This document shows, piece after piece, positions 29,490-40,701 of a DNA stretch of 64,000 nt. The translations under genes were made by a program, and so were the position numbers. Numbering within the stretch: the stretch's first letter is position 1; every line of letters begins with the position of its first letter. The DNA comes from Pristionchus mayeri (taxonomy: Eukaryota > Nematoda > Chromadorea > Rhabditida > Neodiplogasteridae): the NCBI GenBank assembly GCA_036245805.1, contig BTRK01000004.1, positions 25,558,619 through 25,622,618 of the forward strand. The letters run 5' to 3'. The notes under the pieces are model-generated. The model made no database searches and was not told where the DNA came from. It saw only the letters and a program-made list of their open reading frames with translations.

Positions 29490-29735
29490 GGTCGCGGAGT
29501 TTCCGGAAAAGCTCTTCACCATAGATTTCGCATCATGTGGGGAGCCCAAAACACTTTTAATTTTCTGCGGAAGACTCCTGGGGAACGAGATAAATCAATA
29601 ATTCGAACGGGGCCTCAATTTGCCTCGCCTTATCAACCCTTCCAATGCCCCCTACTAACAACTCCCTCGTGGCCTAGTGGATAACGCATCGGTCTCGAAC
29701 CCCTCTACTTTTGGGTTCGAATCCCTCCCTTCTCC
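29490..29735 (+). repeat. Repeat with a tRNA-Arg-like module, inverted copy at 49,795-50,025
   Basis: GTGGCCTAGTGGATAACGC (from 29,669) and GGGTTCGAATCCC (from about 29,713) match A-box and B-box of a eukaryotic tRNA, closest in pattern to tRNA-Arg. The anticodon stem does not close. The flanking sequence, including CCCCCTACTAACAACTCCC, is repeated in inverse at 49,795-50,025, where the B-box is mutated. Confidence 0.6.
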
Positions 29736-29836
29736 ATAAGTTTTGCCAACTTTGAACCTTATATTTATCAAACAATTAATTCAATCATAACTCTATGAAC
29801 AGTTTTTTAGTGAAAACAAGAAATTACAGAACCTAT

Positions 29837-30609
29837 TTAGCACATATGGAAGTCAACGAAAAAACAATTGAAGCAATACGTAGAGTCGCAATTAGGGCAG
29901 AGAATGAAACTGGGGGTTGATAGAGTGAGACACTTGGGGGCCTTGCAAGGGGTGCGCCTTACAGAGGAATGGAAGCATTTCTGAGCGGGGGTGAGGAAGG
30001 GCGCTGGGATGTTGTAGGTATAGCCACCGGCTCTCCACGGATACTCGAGCATTCCCCGGAAGCAGGGTGCTTTGAAGATCTCGTAGACCAGAGAAATCAT
30101 CTGAAAAAAAAATATTTTCGGTCGAAATAAATTGTTGTACTCACTTTGATTGAGGTATCTCTGGTATAGACCTTGATATCAGCATGTTTACATTTGATGT
30201 AATTAGTTATCTTTCGCATCATCTTCTTGAATGGTGCGAAGAAATAGATGTCGAGGGGCTGGCAGAAACTCGTGGTGCCGTCGGGGATGTTCATAATCTT
30301 TAAACTCTTGCCAGGGGGTACGAGTGTCATGATGGAGGCATGGTCTTTGAAGGAGGACCAGGAGTCTATGAGAAGCAATTGGCTGGTGGGAGAGGAAGGT
30401 GCGAGCACCACATTCTCCACCCAATCCAGCATGAGAGCCTTCGTCATCATGTGACTTTTAGCGGCACGAACTATGAGATTAGGGCAATGAATGTGACCCT
30501 TCAGGGGGAATTTGCCCGTCGGTTCCGACATAACGACGAACATTTTATCCGCCAATGTTCCATCGGCTCGAAGGGAAGGCAATACATGGGTATGCATGGG
30601 TGGTCGCAT
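29837..30609 (-). pseudogene. pogo/Tigger-type DDE transposase, N-terminally truncated
   Basis: Two exons on the - strand join across a 44-bp intron (30,101-30,144; GTGAGT...TTTCAG). The first (30,609-30,145) reads HVLPSLRADGTLADKMFVV, then LLIDSWSSFKDH with the second catalytic Asp. It continues IPDGTTSFCQPLDIYFFAPF with the third acidic residue in a Q-P-L-D context. The second exon (30,100-29,837) reads FKAPCFRGMLEYPWRAGGY and a Cys-rich tail CPNCDSTYCFNCF. The DNA-binding N-terminus and the first catalytic Asp were not found upstream. The rest has no frameshift, so the loss may be recent or due to an unrecognised upstream exon. No terminal repeats were assigned. Confidence 0.78.
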
Positions 30610-31290
30610 TTTTGGACTGGCAAACCACGATCACCTAGTAAATTCGAAATTCGTAATAATATTTAAATTGACTCACATTACACGCGCGGTAGGGGGCACC
30701 ACGAAAAATTTACTTTAAGACTTTAAGGTATTTTGTATAAAGCCTGGGGTATTCGAAGGTACAGGATTCAATAATTACACTTAGAATTTTGTAATAGTTC
30801 GTCTACGGTGAGGATTCACAGTCACATGTAAGCTCCGCCCATCGTGGTGTGATGTCGGTTCACTGGGTCATGACTGTTCATCAGGTCATTTGTTTAAAAT
30901 TTAACATTGTTTTAATTATTTATTTTATTGATAATTTAGTTAAGACATTTCTACAGAAACATTAATTGAATACTATTATCGTGGTAGAATGCTTGTGAGA
31001 TTAGTTATTGGGCATTTTCGATTGAAGGTATACGGTATCTGATTGAAATATGTCCCAAGAACCGCTAGCTTTCGTGATTCGTAGCTAAATCATTCTTAAG
31101 ATACGTGATTTGGCTAGCCGCGGCTCATTTTAACGATTAAAAAAGTGAAAACAATCGAAAACTTCAAATTTAGAGAATATATCTCCTGATTTTCCAGAAT
31201 GGTAGAAATTAGTTTTGATAGGGTTTGCCCTTTTCGATTTTTCTATTTTTTTGCACATAGCTTCTTCATCGAACATTGCACAACATGTAC
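30610..31290. other. Spacer with an R-like fragment
   Basis: GCTCCGCCCATCGTGGTGTG near 30,833 and CTGGGTCATGACTG match the conserved inner block of the R elements, so a decayed R relative probably lies at about 30,780-30,930. Nothing else was recognised. Confidence 0.4.
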
Positions 31291-31515
31291 TTAAAGTTAC
31301 CCAACAAGGACGAAACCCTGATCTCACCCTGATCCCGTCGCGTGCACGAGAGAGTATGCAAAAGTGAGAGAGCGCGGATCATTTCCGGCTTTCCCTTGAA
31401 GTTATTATTGATTTTTAGCATTTTTGTATATTCATTCTATACTAATCCAACCATCGGCTATTCGATGGAGGACAAAAAATAATGGGTCAATTTCGTCCTT
31501 GTTGGGTAACTTTAA
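31291..31515. mobile_element. P element, 225 bp, TTAA-flanked
   Basis: It starts TTAAAGTTACCCAACAAGGA and ends with the inverse TCCTTGTTGGGTAACTTTAA. A copy of identical length lies at 48,448-48,672 and a longer relative at 35,900-36,138. It is non-coding; the central CGCGTGCACGAGAGAG segment is shared among copies. Confidence 0.8.
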
Positions 31516-31599
31516 AAATAGAGGGCGGCATCGCGTAAATCGGTCGCAAATGATAATATCAAAAATTGTAACAATTCAAGCCTAAAAATTAATAATTAG

Positions 31600-31995
31600 T
31601 GTTTCTTATAACATACTCGCACGGCATTTTGCGTACACACAAAACCAAGACCCCGCCCACTACACCACCGCCAGGTTGCGGCATGGTGCGCGCACCTGGC
31701 CGCCACACACAAGACCGGAGCCGGAAAAAAGTCATTGCAGAAACACTGATATCGATTGAAAATATCGATTGATTTTTGGTCCTATGCCGAAATCCCTTGC
31801 GCAAAGTTAATGGATACGGTAACATTCAAAAATTTAATTATTCCCACGGTGGTGTGCACAAAAGTCGGCGCGTGCGCTTGGGGGTCTGTATGTCGTTTCG
31901 TCAACCTGCAATTCGGACCGTGAAATGCCGTGACTCGAAAACAAAAAAGCGGTTTTATAGAAAATGTTATTTTACTTCGATGTTACCGTAATCCT
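31600..31995. repeat. Repeat with an inverted copy at 57,665-58,020
   Basis: CAAAACCAAGACCCCGCCCA, GCGCGCACCTGGCCGCCACA and CGATTGAAAATATCGATTG recur in inverse at the other locus. The apparent 78- and 103-codon frames are the same repeat read twice. Confidence 0.7.
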
Positions 31996-32155
31996 TGCAC
32001 TTGCTTGACGATTCTGAAGCACCGAGATATTTATGGGTGTTTTTGGTTATGATTGGTGATATGTCGCATTTTTTAGAGCGGGTTAAACATTAATAAGAAA
32101 TTAATCAATTCATATGGACGGTGCTGAAATATTTTATAGGATTTCAGTTTGCGAT

Positions 32156-32362
32156 AAATTGAGTATGAAAGTGACTTGTGATGCGCTCCGCTTGGACTCA
32201 AAACGTCGGCTTCTTCATCAACATTCATTATTGTTTTTCTTATTATTTTACATTATTTTTGAAAAACTAAAGTGAAAACTCGAAATGGGGTAGGGTAAGC
32301 TTCCATTTGCACACCAATTTGTTAATTGTTCTGCTCATTCATAAACACGGCTGCTGTCCCTA
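32156..32362 (-). mobile_element. Family A element fragment (left end)
   Basis: It runs from CAGTTTGCGATAAATTG to the terminal CTGTCCCTA, in reverse orientation to the copy at 460-1,401. The rest of the element is missing. Confidence 0.65.
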
Positions 32363-32863
32363 GAATTTTCTCTCAAAAATGCACCCCACGGTGGGTCCCG
32401 ACTGAACAAAAGGCCGAGTTGGGTTAGGATGAGCAGGCGCACGCGTCGGGGCGTCGATAAGGGAGCGTTGCGGTCGCCGTTTGTGAAGAAAATTCAAATG
32501 GGTTGAGAATCGATTATTTTTTTCGGTACTTTATTGATTTCGCTCACTTTCCGTAAGAGCTTTATTTACGTATCATGTGATGAGCTATCGTTTCGCGATA
32601 AACAGATTATTAAAATATTAGAAATCTAAAATATCAGCTCGCTTTAGTAAAAAGCTTTCAGTAAAAGTTCCTACACATTTTTATTGTCTCTGATCAATGT
32701 TACTTGTTTTGGCAGGTTCGTGCGTGTTTTTTAAATGTTCAATAGCTATGAAATGCGTTTTTACCCCTTCTCAACTATTCCCCCCTGCCGTGGTTCTCTC
32801 CCTATATTGCTTAGGCAGTATATTTTTGTCTTAATGGTCGCGATTTTCACTTTTAGTTTTCAG

Positions 32864-32969
32864 ATGAGGTCAGAACTGGTACGTACAAGCGGCTTTTCCA
32901 CCCCGAGAAGATGACTACTGGCAAGGAGGATGCCGCTAACAACCATGCTAGGAGACACTACACCATCGG
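32864..32969 (+). pseudogene. Alpha-tubulin exon fragment
   Basis: Following a TTAGTTTTCAG acceptor, the frame reads [20 protein letters not shown] and then [16 protein letters not shown]. This is the conserved segment of alpha-tubulin around residue 80-110 (family pattern E-V-R-T-G-T-Y-R-x-L-F-H-P-E...[17 protein letters not shown]). It carries several substitutions at positions that hardly vary in tubulins (R to K, Y to H, G to R). The match stops at TIG, and no other tubulin exon was found within several kb. It is read as a captured or relic fragment, not a working gene. Confidence 0.85.
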
Positions 32970-32979
32970 GTACCCGAAG

Positions 32980-34820
32980 TAGGGACGGCAGCGGGAATTT
33001 TTGAGTACGGAATAATGGATGCCTCCTTCCGACGCTTTTCCTTCAAACTACCGTACTTTTCAAGCCAAATTCTTTCAATATTTTAAAACATTTTTTAAAA
33101 ATATTTAATGTTATTTTTAAGCTATTTTATTAATTGGAATGAATATGAACACATATTGAAAGAACACCAAGCATGGCAAGAATAGAAATATTGAAGAATT
33201 GGAGAAGCACGAAGCAATCGAAAATACATGTGTTTTCAGAACTAAGTGTTGAAGCTTCGTTTTCACAGTATTTGTAGATTATGAAGCGCAAAAAATGTTT
33301 TTCAACATAAAAATAAATATAAATATCAAATAAAAGAGAATAAGGCCGTCAAAATAGAGCGTTTAACCGTTACGAAAATGAGCTTTCAATGTTTCCTCGG
33401 AGGACGACATTCGTACATCTGAGATTTTTTAGTATGTATTTCAAGACATCGATGCGCATCTTATATTACAAAATCAGAAATATACGTAGGGACCGCGGAG
33501 GGGTGTTTAAGAATGCACTCTATATCAATTCCGAAATTCTTATCTTATGAAATCGGGATTGCGGAATCGATTATGAACAAAAATAGTCACCGAAAAAAAT
33601 AATAACGATAATAAAACTATTTCTAAAAAAATTACATCTTACCAGAGATCTACCGTAATTTTTGATAGAGAGTGGGGCGAATTTTTTACTTCTGAGACAT
33701 GGTTGTTTTCAAAAATTAATTAACGCGTTGTGTGAATTTTTAATTTTTACATTTTGCTGTTTTATTTCGATAACATATGCGAACGGTGAGCTCAAGGTCA
33801 ATTTATCGCACTCTACTGCTTCACAGCCCGATAATCGAACAATCGCTGATTTTGACTGCTATAAACAAGGTCTTCGAACGACGAACCGTCATTTTTTGTA
33901 CATGTTTAAGATAGAGGGGAGGTTGCTGCATGTGTTTAAATGTTCAAATTAAACTGGGCACTCAGAAAAGTGGAGAAAATCAAGGTTAACCGAGAAAAAT
34001 GTCAACATTGTCTCAAAAATAGGCCATAAACCATGCTTCCGAACGAAACCCGAGCATGGCCAGTGCCTCTGTAGAGTGCAGGGATGCTTAGAGCAATCAA
34101 CTGAATAGAGCACTAAAACTGGGCACTCCGATTTAAAAAGAAAAATAAAAATAATTAAAAAAATGTGAAGCGCAATTTTCTAACAATGCATTTATTTACG
34201 TTTTACAAAAACTAAATTACTTAATTCAGTTAAGAATTTGTATCTTCAGATGATGCTCTATCGATTGTACGCAAAAAGTAATTAATTAAAATAAATTAAA
34301 CCTGAGAAAAAAAAAAAGGTGGTGTGATGGTGTGTGAGTTTTCCCAATGCAAAAAAATGGTGAACGGCAGAAAGGACGGAGCTCCGCGGTCCCTAAATAT
34401 ACGAATGTCGTCCTCAGAGAAAATGAACGTCGAATTTGCAACTACCGTAATCTCTGGTTCTCAGTGTGGCTTCAAGGTGCCTAGAATAATTTCTCTCCGT
34501 ATTTGTAATTATAACTGATAATTAGTGGTTGCTAGAGTGCTATTCACAAGTAAAAACCATACAGTAAATGGTTTTGCGTTACTTCAATAAAAATCAGCTA
34601 CTTCAGTTTGCGATAATTCGGAGTGAAGGGGTGACTTGAGATGCGCTCCACTTGGACTGAAAGCGTCGGCATTTGGACTTATGTTTATTATTGTTTTTCT
34701 CTTTAGTTGATCATTATTTTTTTAAACTAAAGTGAAGTCGGAATGGGGTAGGCATACTATTCGATTGGGGACCCATTTGTGAATTGTTTTGTTCATTCGT
34801 TAACACCGTTGCCGTCCCTA
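32980..34820 (-). mobile_element. Family A element interrupted by a B element
   Basis: It begins TAGGGACGGCAGCGG and ends CCGTTGCCGTCCCTA. The 8-bp ACCCGAAG flanks both sides (32,972-32,979 and 34,821-34,828). Subtracting the B insertion and its duplication leaves about 924 bp, close to the 942 bp of the reference copy, which supports the reading. Confidence 0.75.
33487..34395 (+). mobile_element. Family B element, 909 bp, 8-bp target duplication
   Basis: It starts TAGGGACCGCGGAGGGGTG and ends CTCCGCGGTCCCTA. AATATACG is duplicated (33,479-33,486 and 34,396-34,403). Other copies lie at 38,088-39,759 and 44,437-47,178. The 96-codon frame inside recurs in the 44,437 copy but is eroded and has no recognisable domain. 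Confidence 0.8.
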
Positions 34821-35753
34821 ACCCGAAGCAAGATATGCGCTGTCACGGCCCCCGGAGCATCGACATAAGGAAAAATAAAACGTCCGCAGGCATCAAGGAA
34901 AAATTGTGGGAATTTTCAAAAGATACAGTCAGATTGCCTGATTTATCACTATCCGAGCTGCAAAATGCATGGTTTTTCACAATAAAAATAAATATAAATA
35001 TAATATATTAGAGAATGAGGCCGTCAAAGTTGAGCATTTTACCGTTGTAAATTTGGTTTTTTAATTATATCTCGTAAAGGGCGAACTGTTCATGCGATCT
35101 TTTATAGTATGTTGTTTACAATGAGTAAATCGATTTTTATGAGAAAAACAAAGCGTGAACAGTTCGCCCATTTATAGATATTGATTTAAAACTGATTATT
35201 GTGGATTTGTCTCGGCGAACTACCGTAGTTTGAGCAGGAGTAGTAATTGATTTTGCCTTCTTGGCCGATTAAAGGTTGTATTCTTCTTCGATTACGCCAT
35301 TCAGATTTTTCAGAGTGCGCTATACACAGAATAATTAAATACGACATCGTTTCGACGTTAGTCATGTAACTACAAGTCTTTCAGTTTGCGATAGGTAGGA
35401 GTAAAGGAGTGACTTGAGATGCGCTCCACTTGGACTGAAAGCGTCGGCATTTGGACTTATGTTTATTATTGTTTTTCTCTTTAGTTGATCATTATTTTTT
35501 TAAACTAAAGTGAAGTCGGAATGGGGTAGGCATACTATTCGATTGGGGACCCATTTGTGAATTGTTTTGTTCATTCGTTAACACCGTTGCCGTCCCTAAC
35601 CCGAAGCAAGATATGCGCTGTCACGGCCCCCGGAGCATCGACATAAGGAAAAATAAAACGTCCGCAGGCATCAAGGAAAAATTGTGGGAATTTTCAAAAG
35701 ATACAGTCAGATTGCCTGATTTATCACTATCCGAGCTGCAAAATGCATGGTTC
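34630..35753. repeat. Direct duplication of about 346 bp, spacing 778 bp
   Basis: The segment 34,630-34,975 reappears at 35,408-35,753 with no differences that I could see. It spans the end of a family A element, the flanking CAAGATATGCG and the left half of a D element. The region between is family A sequence in the same orientation. This fits a recent unequal exchange or gene conversion. Confidence 0.8.
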
Positions 35754-35893
35754 TCGTAGCGATATTCCCTGAATTGTCACTATCCGAACTGCAAATTTAA
35801 TTTGCGACCCTGAATATCAAGCAAGATTACGATACAGCTCGAGAATGCCTCCGGAAGTTTTTCCTTTCCTTATGTCGATGCTCCGGGGGCCGT
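35623..35893. mobile_element. Family D element, 271 bp
   Basis: It starts ACGGCCCCCGGAGCATCGAC and ends with the inverse. The flanks are GCGCTGTC and GCGCTGTT. The likely empty site GCGCTGTT occurs at about 63,436-63,443. The interior has GCCTGATTTATCACTATCCG-type short motifs. Confidence 0.75.
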
Positions 35894-35899
35894 GCGCTG

Positions 35900-36138
35900 T
35901 TAAAGTTACCGGACGAGGACGAAATTGACCCCCTATTTTTTGTCCTCCATCGAATAGCCGATGGTTGAATTAGTATAGAATGAATATTCAAAAATGCTAA
36001 AAATCAATAATAGCCTCAAGGGAAAGACGGAAATGATCAGCGTAATCCAGCGCTCTCTCACTTTTGCATACTCTCTCGCACACGCGACGGGATCAGGGTG
36101 GGTGAGATCAGGGTTTCGTCCTTGTTGGGTAACTTTAA
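35900..36138. mobile_element. P element variant
   Basis: It starts TTAAAGTTACCGG and ends CCTTGTTGGGTAACTTTAA. The centre CTCTCGCACACGCGACGGG is shared with the 225-bp copies. Confidence 0.65.
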
Positions 36139-36743
36139 TAAAATTCTGAGCGTATCGAAACTTTGGGGGATCAAATGTCATGTCTAATGATGCCCAAAAC
36201 CGATGATAACTCATTTCACGCTTTTGGGCCCATGGCCAGCTTTACCTCGATTCTCTCGTGACAGGCGTGATATATTGCTGAGATAAATTCGAATTATGAA
36301 GTGAAGAGATAGAGAAAGGAGGAATGTACATTCATATACCTAGGGACCACGGCGAGTAAAATCCCGAGTCGGGGGCAAAATCCTTGGCGAAAATTTGTAA
36401 GGCTTGGCTCCGCCCATTTTGCTAAAAGTCACAAGTTTTTTTCTCAAAGCTCCTCCCATTTTTGCTAAATGAAGTAAATATTTCTTTCGAGGGCCGACAC
36501 TTCCCCCCTGCGTTGTTGATTACACTTGTGTTAATCGAACTATTAGAGGTTCAAACCGATATTTATGCAAGTGAAATCAAAATATGCGAAGTGACAATAT
36601 AGTAAAAACAACACAAGGTTAATTCGACATTGCGGGCCTCCGTCTAGCAGAGGGACAAAAGGGAGACCTACAACCTATCGTAAAGAGGAGGTACTTCATA
36701 GTCCTTCACAGATAACCCATGAGTGGGTGGCTTTCAACCAATA
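36139..36743. repeat. Copy of the 63,485-63,650 repeat, then unrecognised DNA
   Basis: ATTCTGAGCGTATCGAAACT through TGATTCTCTCGTGACAGGCG (36,139-36,285) matches 63,485-63,650. Beyond about 36,290, TAGGGACCACGG near 36,342 may start another element. The rest holds nothing recognisable. Confidence 0.5.
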
Positions 36744-37186
36744 TTAAAGTTACCCAACAACCGTGCAAAATTTTTAAATTGGCGCCTGAACAATACCTTA
36801 CCGCGAATTTGCATGAACATGCACTAAGTACCGTAATTTAAAATGCGCGGTTTGTTTAAATATTGTTTAATCGATTATGTGGGCTTAATATTGAAGTTTT
36901 TGCTGTTGAAATATATATTTCAACAACCGGGGGAGAAGCGAGGATAAAATTGTTATAGAACCGGGCTTGTGAACGCTAATTACCGCACACAGAATATTCA
37001 TGTTTCAAACCTCGCGGGAAAATCGGTCTTGATCAGGGTAGCGCAACACATGTTTTGAGGTCGATTCTGTGACTAATTATTGATTTTCTGATTTTATTAG
37101 TATTGCATTTCTACTAGTATCTTTTATGTCTATCAGTTTCAGGAATAAGAATATAAGCCATTTTGACGGTTGTTGGGTAACTTTAA
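36744..37186. mobile_element. P2 element, uninterrupted reference copy
   Basis: It starts TTAAAGTTACCCAACAACCG and ends CGGTTGTTGGGTAACTTTAA, 443 bp. It carries the empty sites for the A and X insertions at 460 and 1,546. It lies just after the stop of the - strand gene at 37,205, probably inside its 3' untranslated region. Confidence 0.8.
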
Positions 37187-37204
37187 GAACGCAAAAAAAC
37201 GACA

Positions 37205-37706
37205 TCATTTATCAATGAGGTTAACATGGTGGGGCAAAATAGGGTTGATGTCATCTTCTCCTCTCCGAGAACGCAGTCCCCGCTGAAAATACTATTTGCT
37301 CATAGCTTCGAATCAGTATCTCCGTTTTTCCAACGGAGGATGCGCGCCACCTGAAATATTTTTCCACCTCGTAAAAATATTTCACGCAGCTTTGTGAAAG
37401 TTGCGGTGCCGCTTCATGTAAGTAACGCCGCAGCTTCGCGAAAAAATAAGTAACCCCGCGCCACTTTTGCGAAGGTGCCGCGTTACTTACATGAAGCGGC
37501 GGGGAATACTTTCGCAAGGAGGTGATGTAAGGTGTCCGAACCGCTTCGCAAAAGTGGCGCGCACCCTGCGTTGGAAAATCGGAGATTGTAAGTACTTTGC
37601 TATTTGAAAATTGAATCAGGTAAAGAGAAACACTCACGTCAGCAACCAGATCCTCGCTGTCCTTGTCAAATCTTTTACCAGTAATCGAGCACTTGCGATG
37701 CAGCCT
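37205..37706 (-). CDS. 3' end of an unidentified host gene (two exons)
   Basis: On the - strand, exon 37,706-37,638 (acceptor GATTGCCAG, donor GTGAGT) encodes RLHRKCSITGKRFDKDSEDL-VAD. Exon 37,282-37,205 (acceptor TATTTTCAG) encodes RGLRSRRGEDDINPILPHHV-NLIDK and a TGA stop. Both are phase 0, and the 48 residues are charged and not low-complexity, as expected of a real C-terminus. I do not recognise the family. Upstream exons on this strand were not found between 37,707 and 41,190; two element insertions (38,088-39,759) would lie inside the next intron. Confidence 0.65.
37322..37578. mobile_element. Palindromic element (family E) in the intron of the - strand gene
   Basis: The ends share TTCCAACGnAGG and GCGCGCCAC in inverted orientation. 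The centre has repeated GAAGCGGC/GCCGCTTC and TTGCGAA motifs. A shorter relative lies at 58,240-58,345. Confidence 0.65.
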
Positions 37707-38087
37707 CTGGCAATCAAATTGAATGAAACAATTAGATGAACTAGCGGTTGCGGCTCATATAAATATATTAATCGAAAATTATAATGCTTTCGCGTTACGG
37801 ATCAAGTCATGTCGTAATCATATTAAATCAAGTAATATTAAGACTTGAGCGCATATATGAATGTAACAACAACGGAATAATGCAAAAATAATACACCAAA
37901 TGTAGAAACAAAGTAATAATTGAGGGTCAGGCTGCATGTCGGGAGGAATGCACAATAGTCCGAAAAATTCATAAAATTAAACTTTACCGCAAAAAAAGCC
38001 CAAAAACCCCGCGAATACAAATATCAGGCATTCAAATTTTGAATATATTTATATGAATTTTTTTTTGTTTTTACTCTGTGTCGTGCT

Positions 38088-39759
38088 TAGGGACCGCGGA
38101 GTAGGGACCACCAAACCGGAAAATCAAACTTCACTTCCGGGAAAAGGTCAAATTTTTTGTGGTAAATCTCGCTCCTGGTGCGAATTTAAATCTGTTAAGA
38201 GATTTGGTTTTTTCTTGTTTTCTTGCTTATTTTGAGGTGCCGCTCTCCATTTTTTTATATGTGAACAGAGTTTTCGAATTCAAAATTAAGCTCAAAACAA
38301 GGAAAAAATAGTTGGTTGCGAAAATTTGCTGTCGTTGTCTGAACTTTGACAATGGTATATAAAATCCTATATCTTCTGATTTTCGATGTGCCGCTTCTCA
38401 TACACAGGTTCGCATAGTTGTTCTAGTCTGTAGGAATGTTTCATACCAAAAACAGGAAAATCGTTGCTTGCGAAAAAAAGAAGGATACTGTAGCATGATC
38501 CTTCCAAAATAGCTGTTTTATTATTGATTTCGTTTGAATAGTCTTTGATTTATCATAACAGCATCCATTTGATGATTAATTGATGAAATAGTGCTCCTTG
38601 ATGCTCGAAGCGGAACATTGAGTAAAAAAATACAGACGTTGACCCAGCGAACTGGACCGCTCGCGTGAAATTAAGGCGTCGCGGCAGCAACCACACCACG
38701 ATAGACGGGGTCGACAAAGGGTGCCTCATACGCTGCGAATTTGAATTTTTAGAAAAATATGATCGTATTTCTGAAATTCCACACCCTCGATTGCTCCAAA
38801 GGCAACAGCAAAGTATGATTTACAAGAATTATAAATTTCTCGTGGTGCCCCCTAACCGCGGAGCTCCGTCCTTTCTTCCGTTCACCATTTTTTGCATTGG
38901 GAAAACTCACACACCATCACACCACCATTTTATTTATTTATTTTCTCAGGTTTAATTTATTTTAATTAATTACTTTTTGCGTACAATCGATAGATCATCA
39001 TCTGAAGATACGAAATCTTAACTGAATTAATTAATTTAGTGGTTATAAAACATAAATAAATGCATTGGAAGAAAATTGAGCTTCACGTTTTTCTAATGAT
39101 TTGTATTTTTCTCTTTAAATCGGAGTGCACAGTTTTAGTGCTCTATTCAGTTGTTTGCGCTAACCATCCCTGCACTCTGTAGAGGAACTAGTGATACTCG
39201 GGCTTCGTTCGCAAGCAAGATATATGACTCTTTCTGAGACACTGTCGTCACTTTTGTCAGTTAATCTTGATTATCTCCATTTTTCTGAGTGCACAGTTTG
39301 ACTTGAACCTTTAATCACATGCAGCCACCTTCCCTCCGTCCTAAACAAGTGCTAAAAATTACGGTCCGTCGTTCGCAGACTTGTTTACAGCAGTCCAAGT
39401 TCAAAATGGACAAACGCTCGATTCTCGGGCTGCACAGCAGTAGAGCGTGATTAATTGGTCTTGAGCACATCGTTCGCATATGTTATCAAATTAAACAGTA
39501 AAAAATAAAAATTTAATAATGATACAATGCATTAATTTATTTTTGAAAACAACATTATCTCAGAAGTAACAAATTCGCCCAAACTCAACCAAAAAATTAC
39601 GGTAGATCTCTGGTAAATGGTGTGTTTTTTAAAGGCATATTTATTAGTGCTATTATTTTTTCAATGACTATTATTGTTCATAATCGATTCCGCAACCTCG
39701 ATTTCAGAAATGCGGAATTGATGTAGAATGCATTTTTTAACACCCCTCCGCGGTTCCTA
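38088..39759 (-). mobile_element. Family B element with an X' insertion in its terminal repeat
   Basis: Removing 38,102-38,854 and one 9-bp duplicate restores TAGGGACCGCGGAGCTCCG, the right end of the B copy at 33,487-34,395 in reverse orientation. It ends CCCCTCCGCGGTTCCTA. No clear target duplication remains for B itself. Confidence 0.75.
38102..38854. mobile_element. X' element, 753 bp, 9-bp target duplication
   Basis: It starts TAGGGACCACCAAACCGG and ends GTGGTGCCCCCTA. ACCGCGGAG flanks both sides (38,093-38,101 and 38,855-38,863). Inside, GACCCAGCGAACTGG and ACCACACCACGAT mark the X/R superfamily core. Confidence 0.78.
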
Positions 39760-40117
39760 TTACAGAAATAAAATGGTTCGAACAATTACACCACGTCCAC
39801 CCTTAACACCGAAATGCGCAATAGCTAGATAGATGCGCGATAGTTTTGCTCCAGCTCACTAATTCCCGGAGCTGGCGGTCACGCCCACAATTTTTACACG
39901 CAGTTGTCAGCCGGGGCCGTTAGGTCGCACCAGAATTTTAAATTGTGGTGCGGTCCGCGTGCGCGCGCGCATTCCTCATTTCATTAAAACGGATTGTACA
40001 CGTAGTGAGAAATTTGATGGTGTATGCCAACTTTTTGTAATTCAATGATAGTCGTGCTGTGATAAAGTTTTTTCAACTTTTTCTTTATCGATTTTGCATT
40101 ATTTTATTATTTTCTAG
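39760..40117. other. Unassigned spacer with a GC-rich patch
   Basis: A run of GCGCGCGCGC near 39,960-39,970 stands out. No gene was recognised. Confidence 0.35.
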
Positions 40118-40701
40118 GTCATATTTACCGTCATGTAGCTAGAGAAACCCATTATAAACGAATTTGCGACTGGTTCGCCGCTTCTGGTTTAGGGAGAAGA
40201 TTTCTAGCGGGCCTAAACCGTTTTTTACAATTTCCCGACGTTTCTTTCCTCGTTTTCTCTTTATTTTTGAGTGCCCCCTTTACATTCTTGTGTCCAGAAG
40301 ATGCAAAAAACATTCCTTTACCTGCTCCACACAAGGGTCATGCTCCATTTTGGTTCGGACGACTACTTCTTTGCCAAAAACCGGCACGAATCTGGCATTT
40401 TTCGAGCACCTCCTATTTCTTCCCCCGTTTTCTCTTTATTTTTGAGTGCCCCCTTTATATTCTTGTGTCCATCACATGCAACAAACCTTCCTTAACCTAT
40501 TCCACACACTCGTCATGCCCCATTTTCGTTCGGACGACTACTTCTTTGCCAAATTACTTCACCTGTCCATATTTGATACACTTCATTTTCCGGTCAACTA
40601 TAAGTTCAGAAGCTAGCACTACTCACTTAAAGCAGTTCACAAATAAATACTACAAAAATACAAATAGTAAAAATATACAAATCAATAAAAACACGAAATG
40701 A
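40118..40701 (+). repeat. Tandem duplication of about 175 bp within a long open frame
   Basis: CGTTTTCTCTTTATTTTTGA at 40,251 is repeated at 40,426 with diverged continuation through GGTTCGGACGACTACTTCTT / CGTTCGGACGACTACTTCTT. The + strand is open for about 195 codons from a TTTTCTAG just upstream, and a 60-codon Lys-rich frame runs on the - strand. Neither matches a family I know. The second copy reads in a different frame, so this is recorded as a repeat and not as a gene. Confidence 0.5.

Noticed and set aside
29669..29733. Functional tRNA-Arg gene
   Set aside because: The A-box and B-box are good, but the anticodon and acceptor stems do not pair and the inverted copy is mutated.
40118..40701. 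195-codon + strand frame as a host gene
   Set aside because: It crosses a 175-bp tandem duplication whose second copy is read in a different frame, and it matches no family I know.
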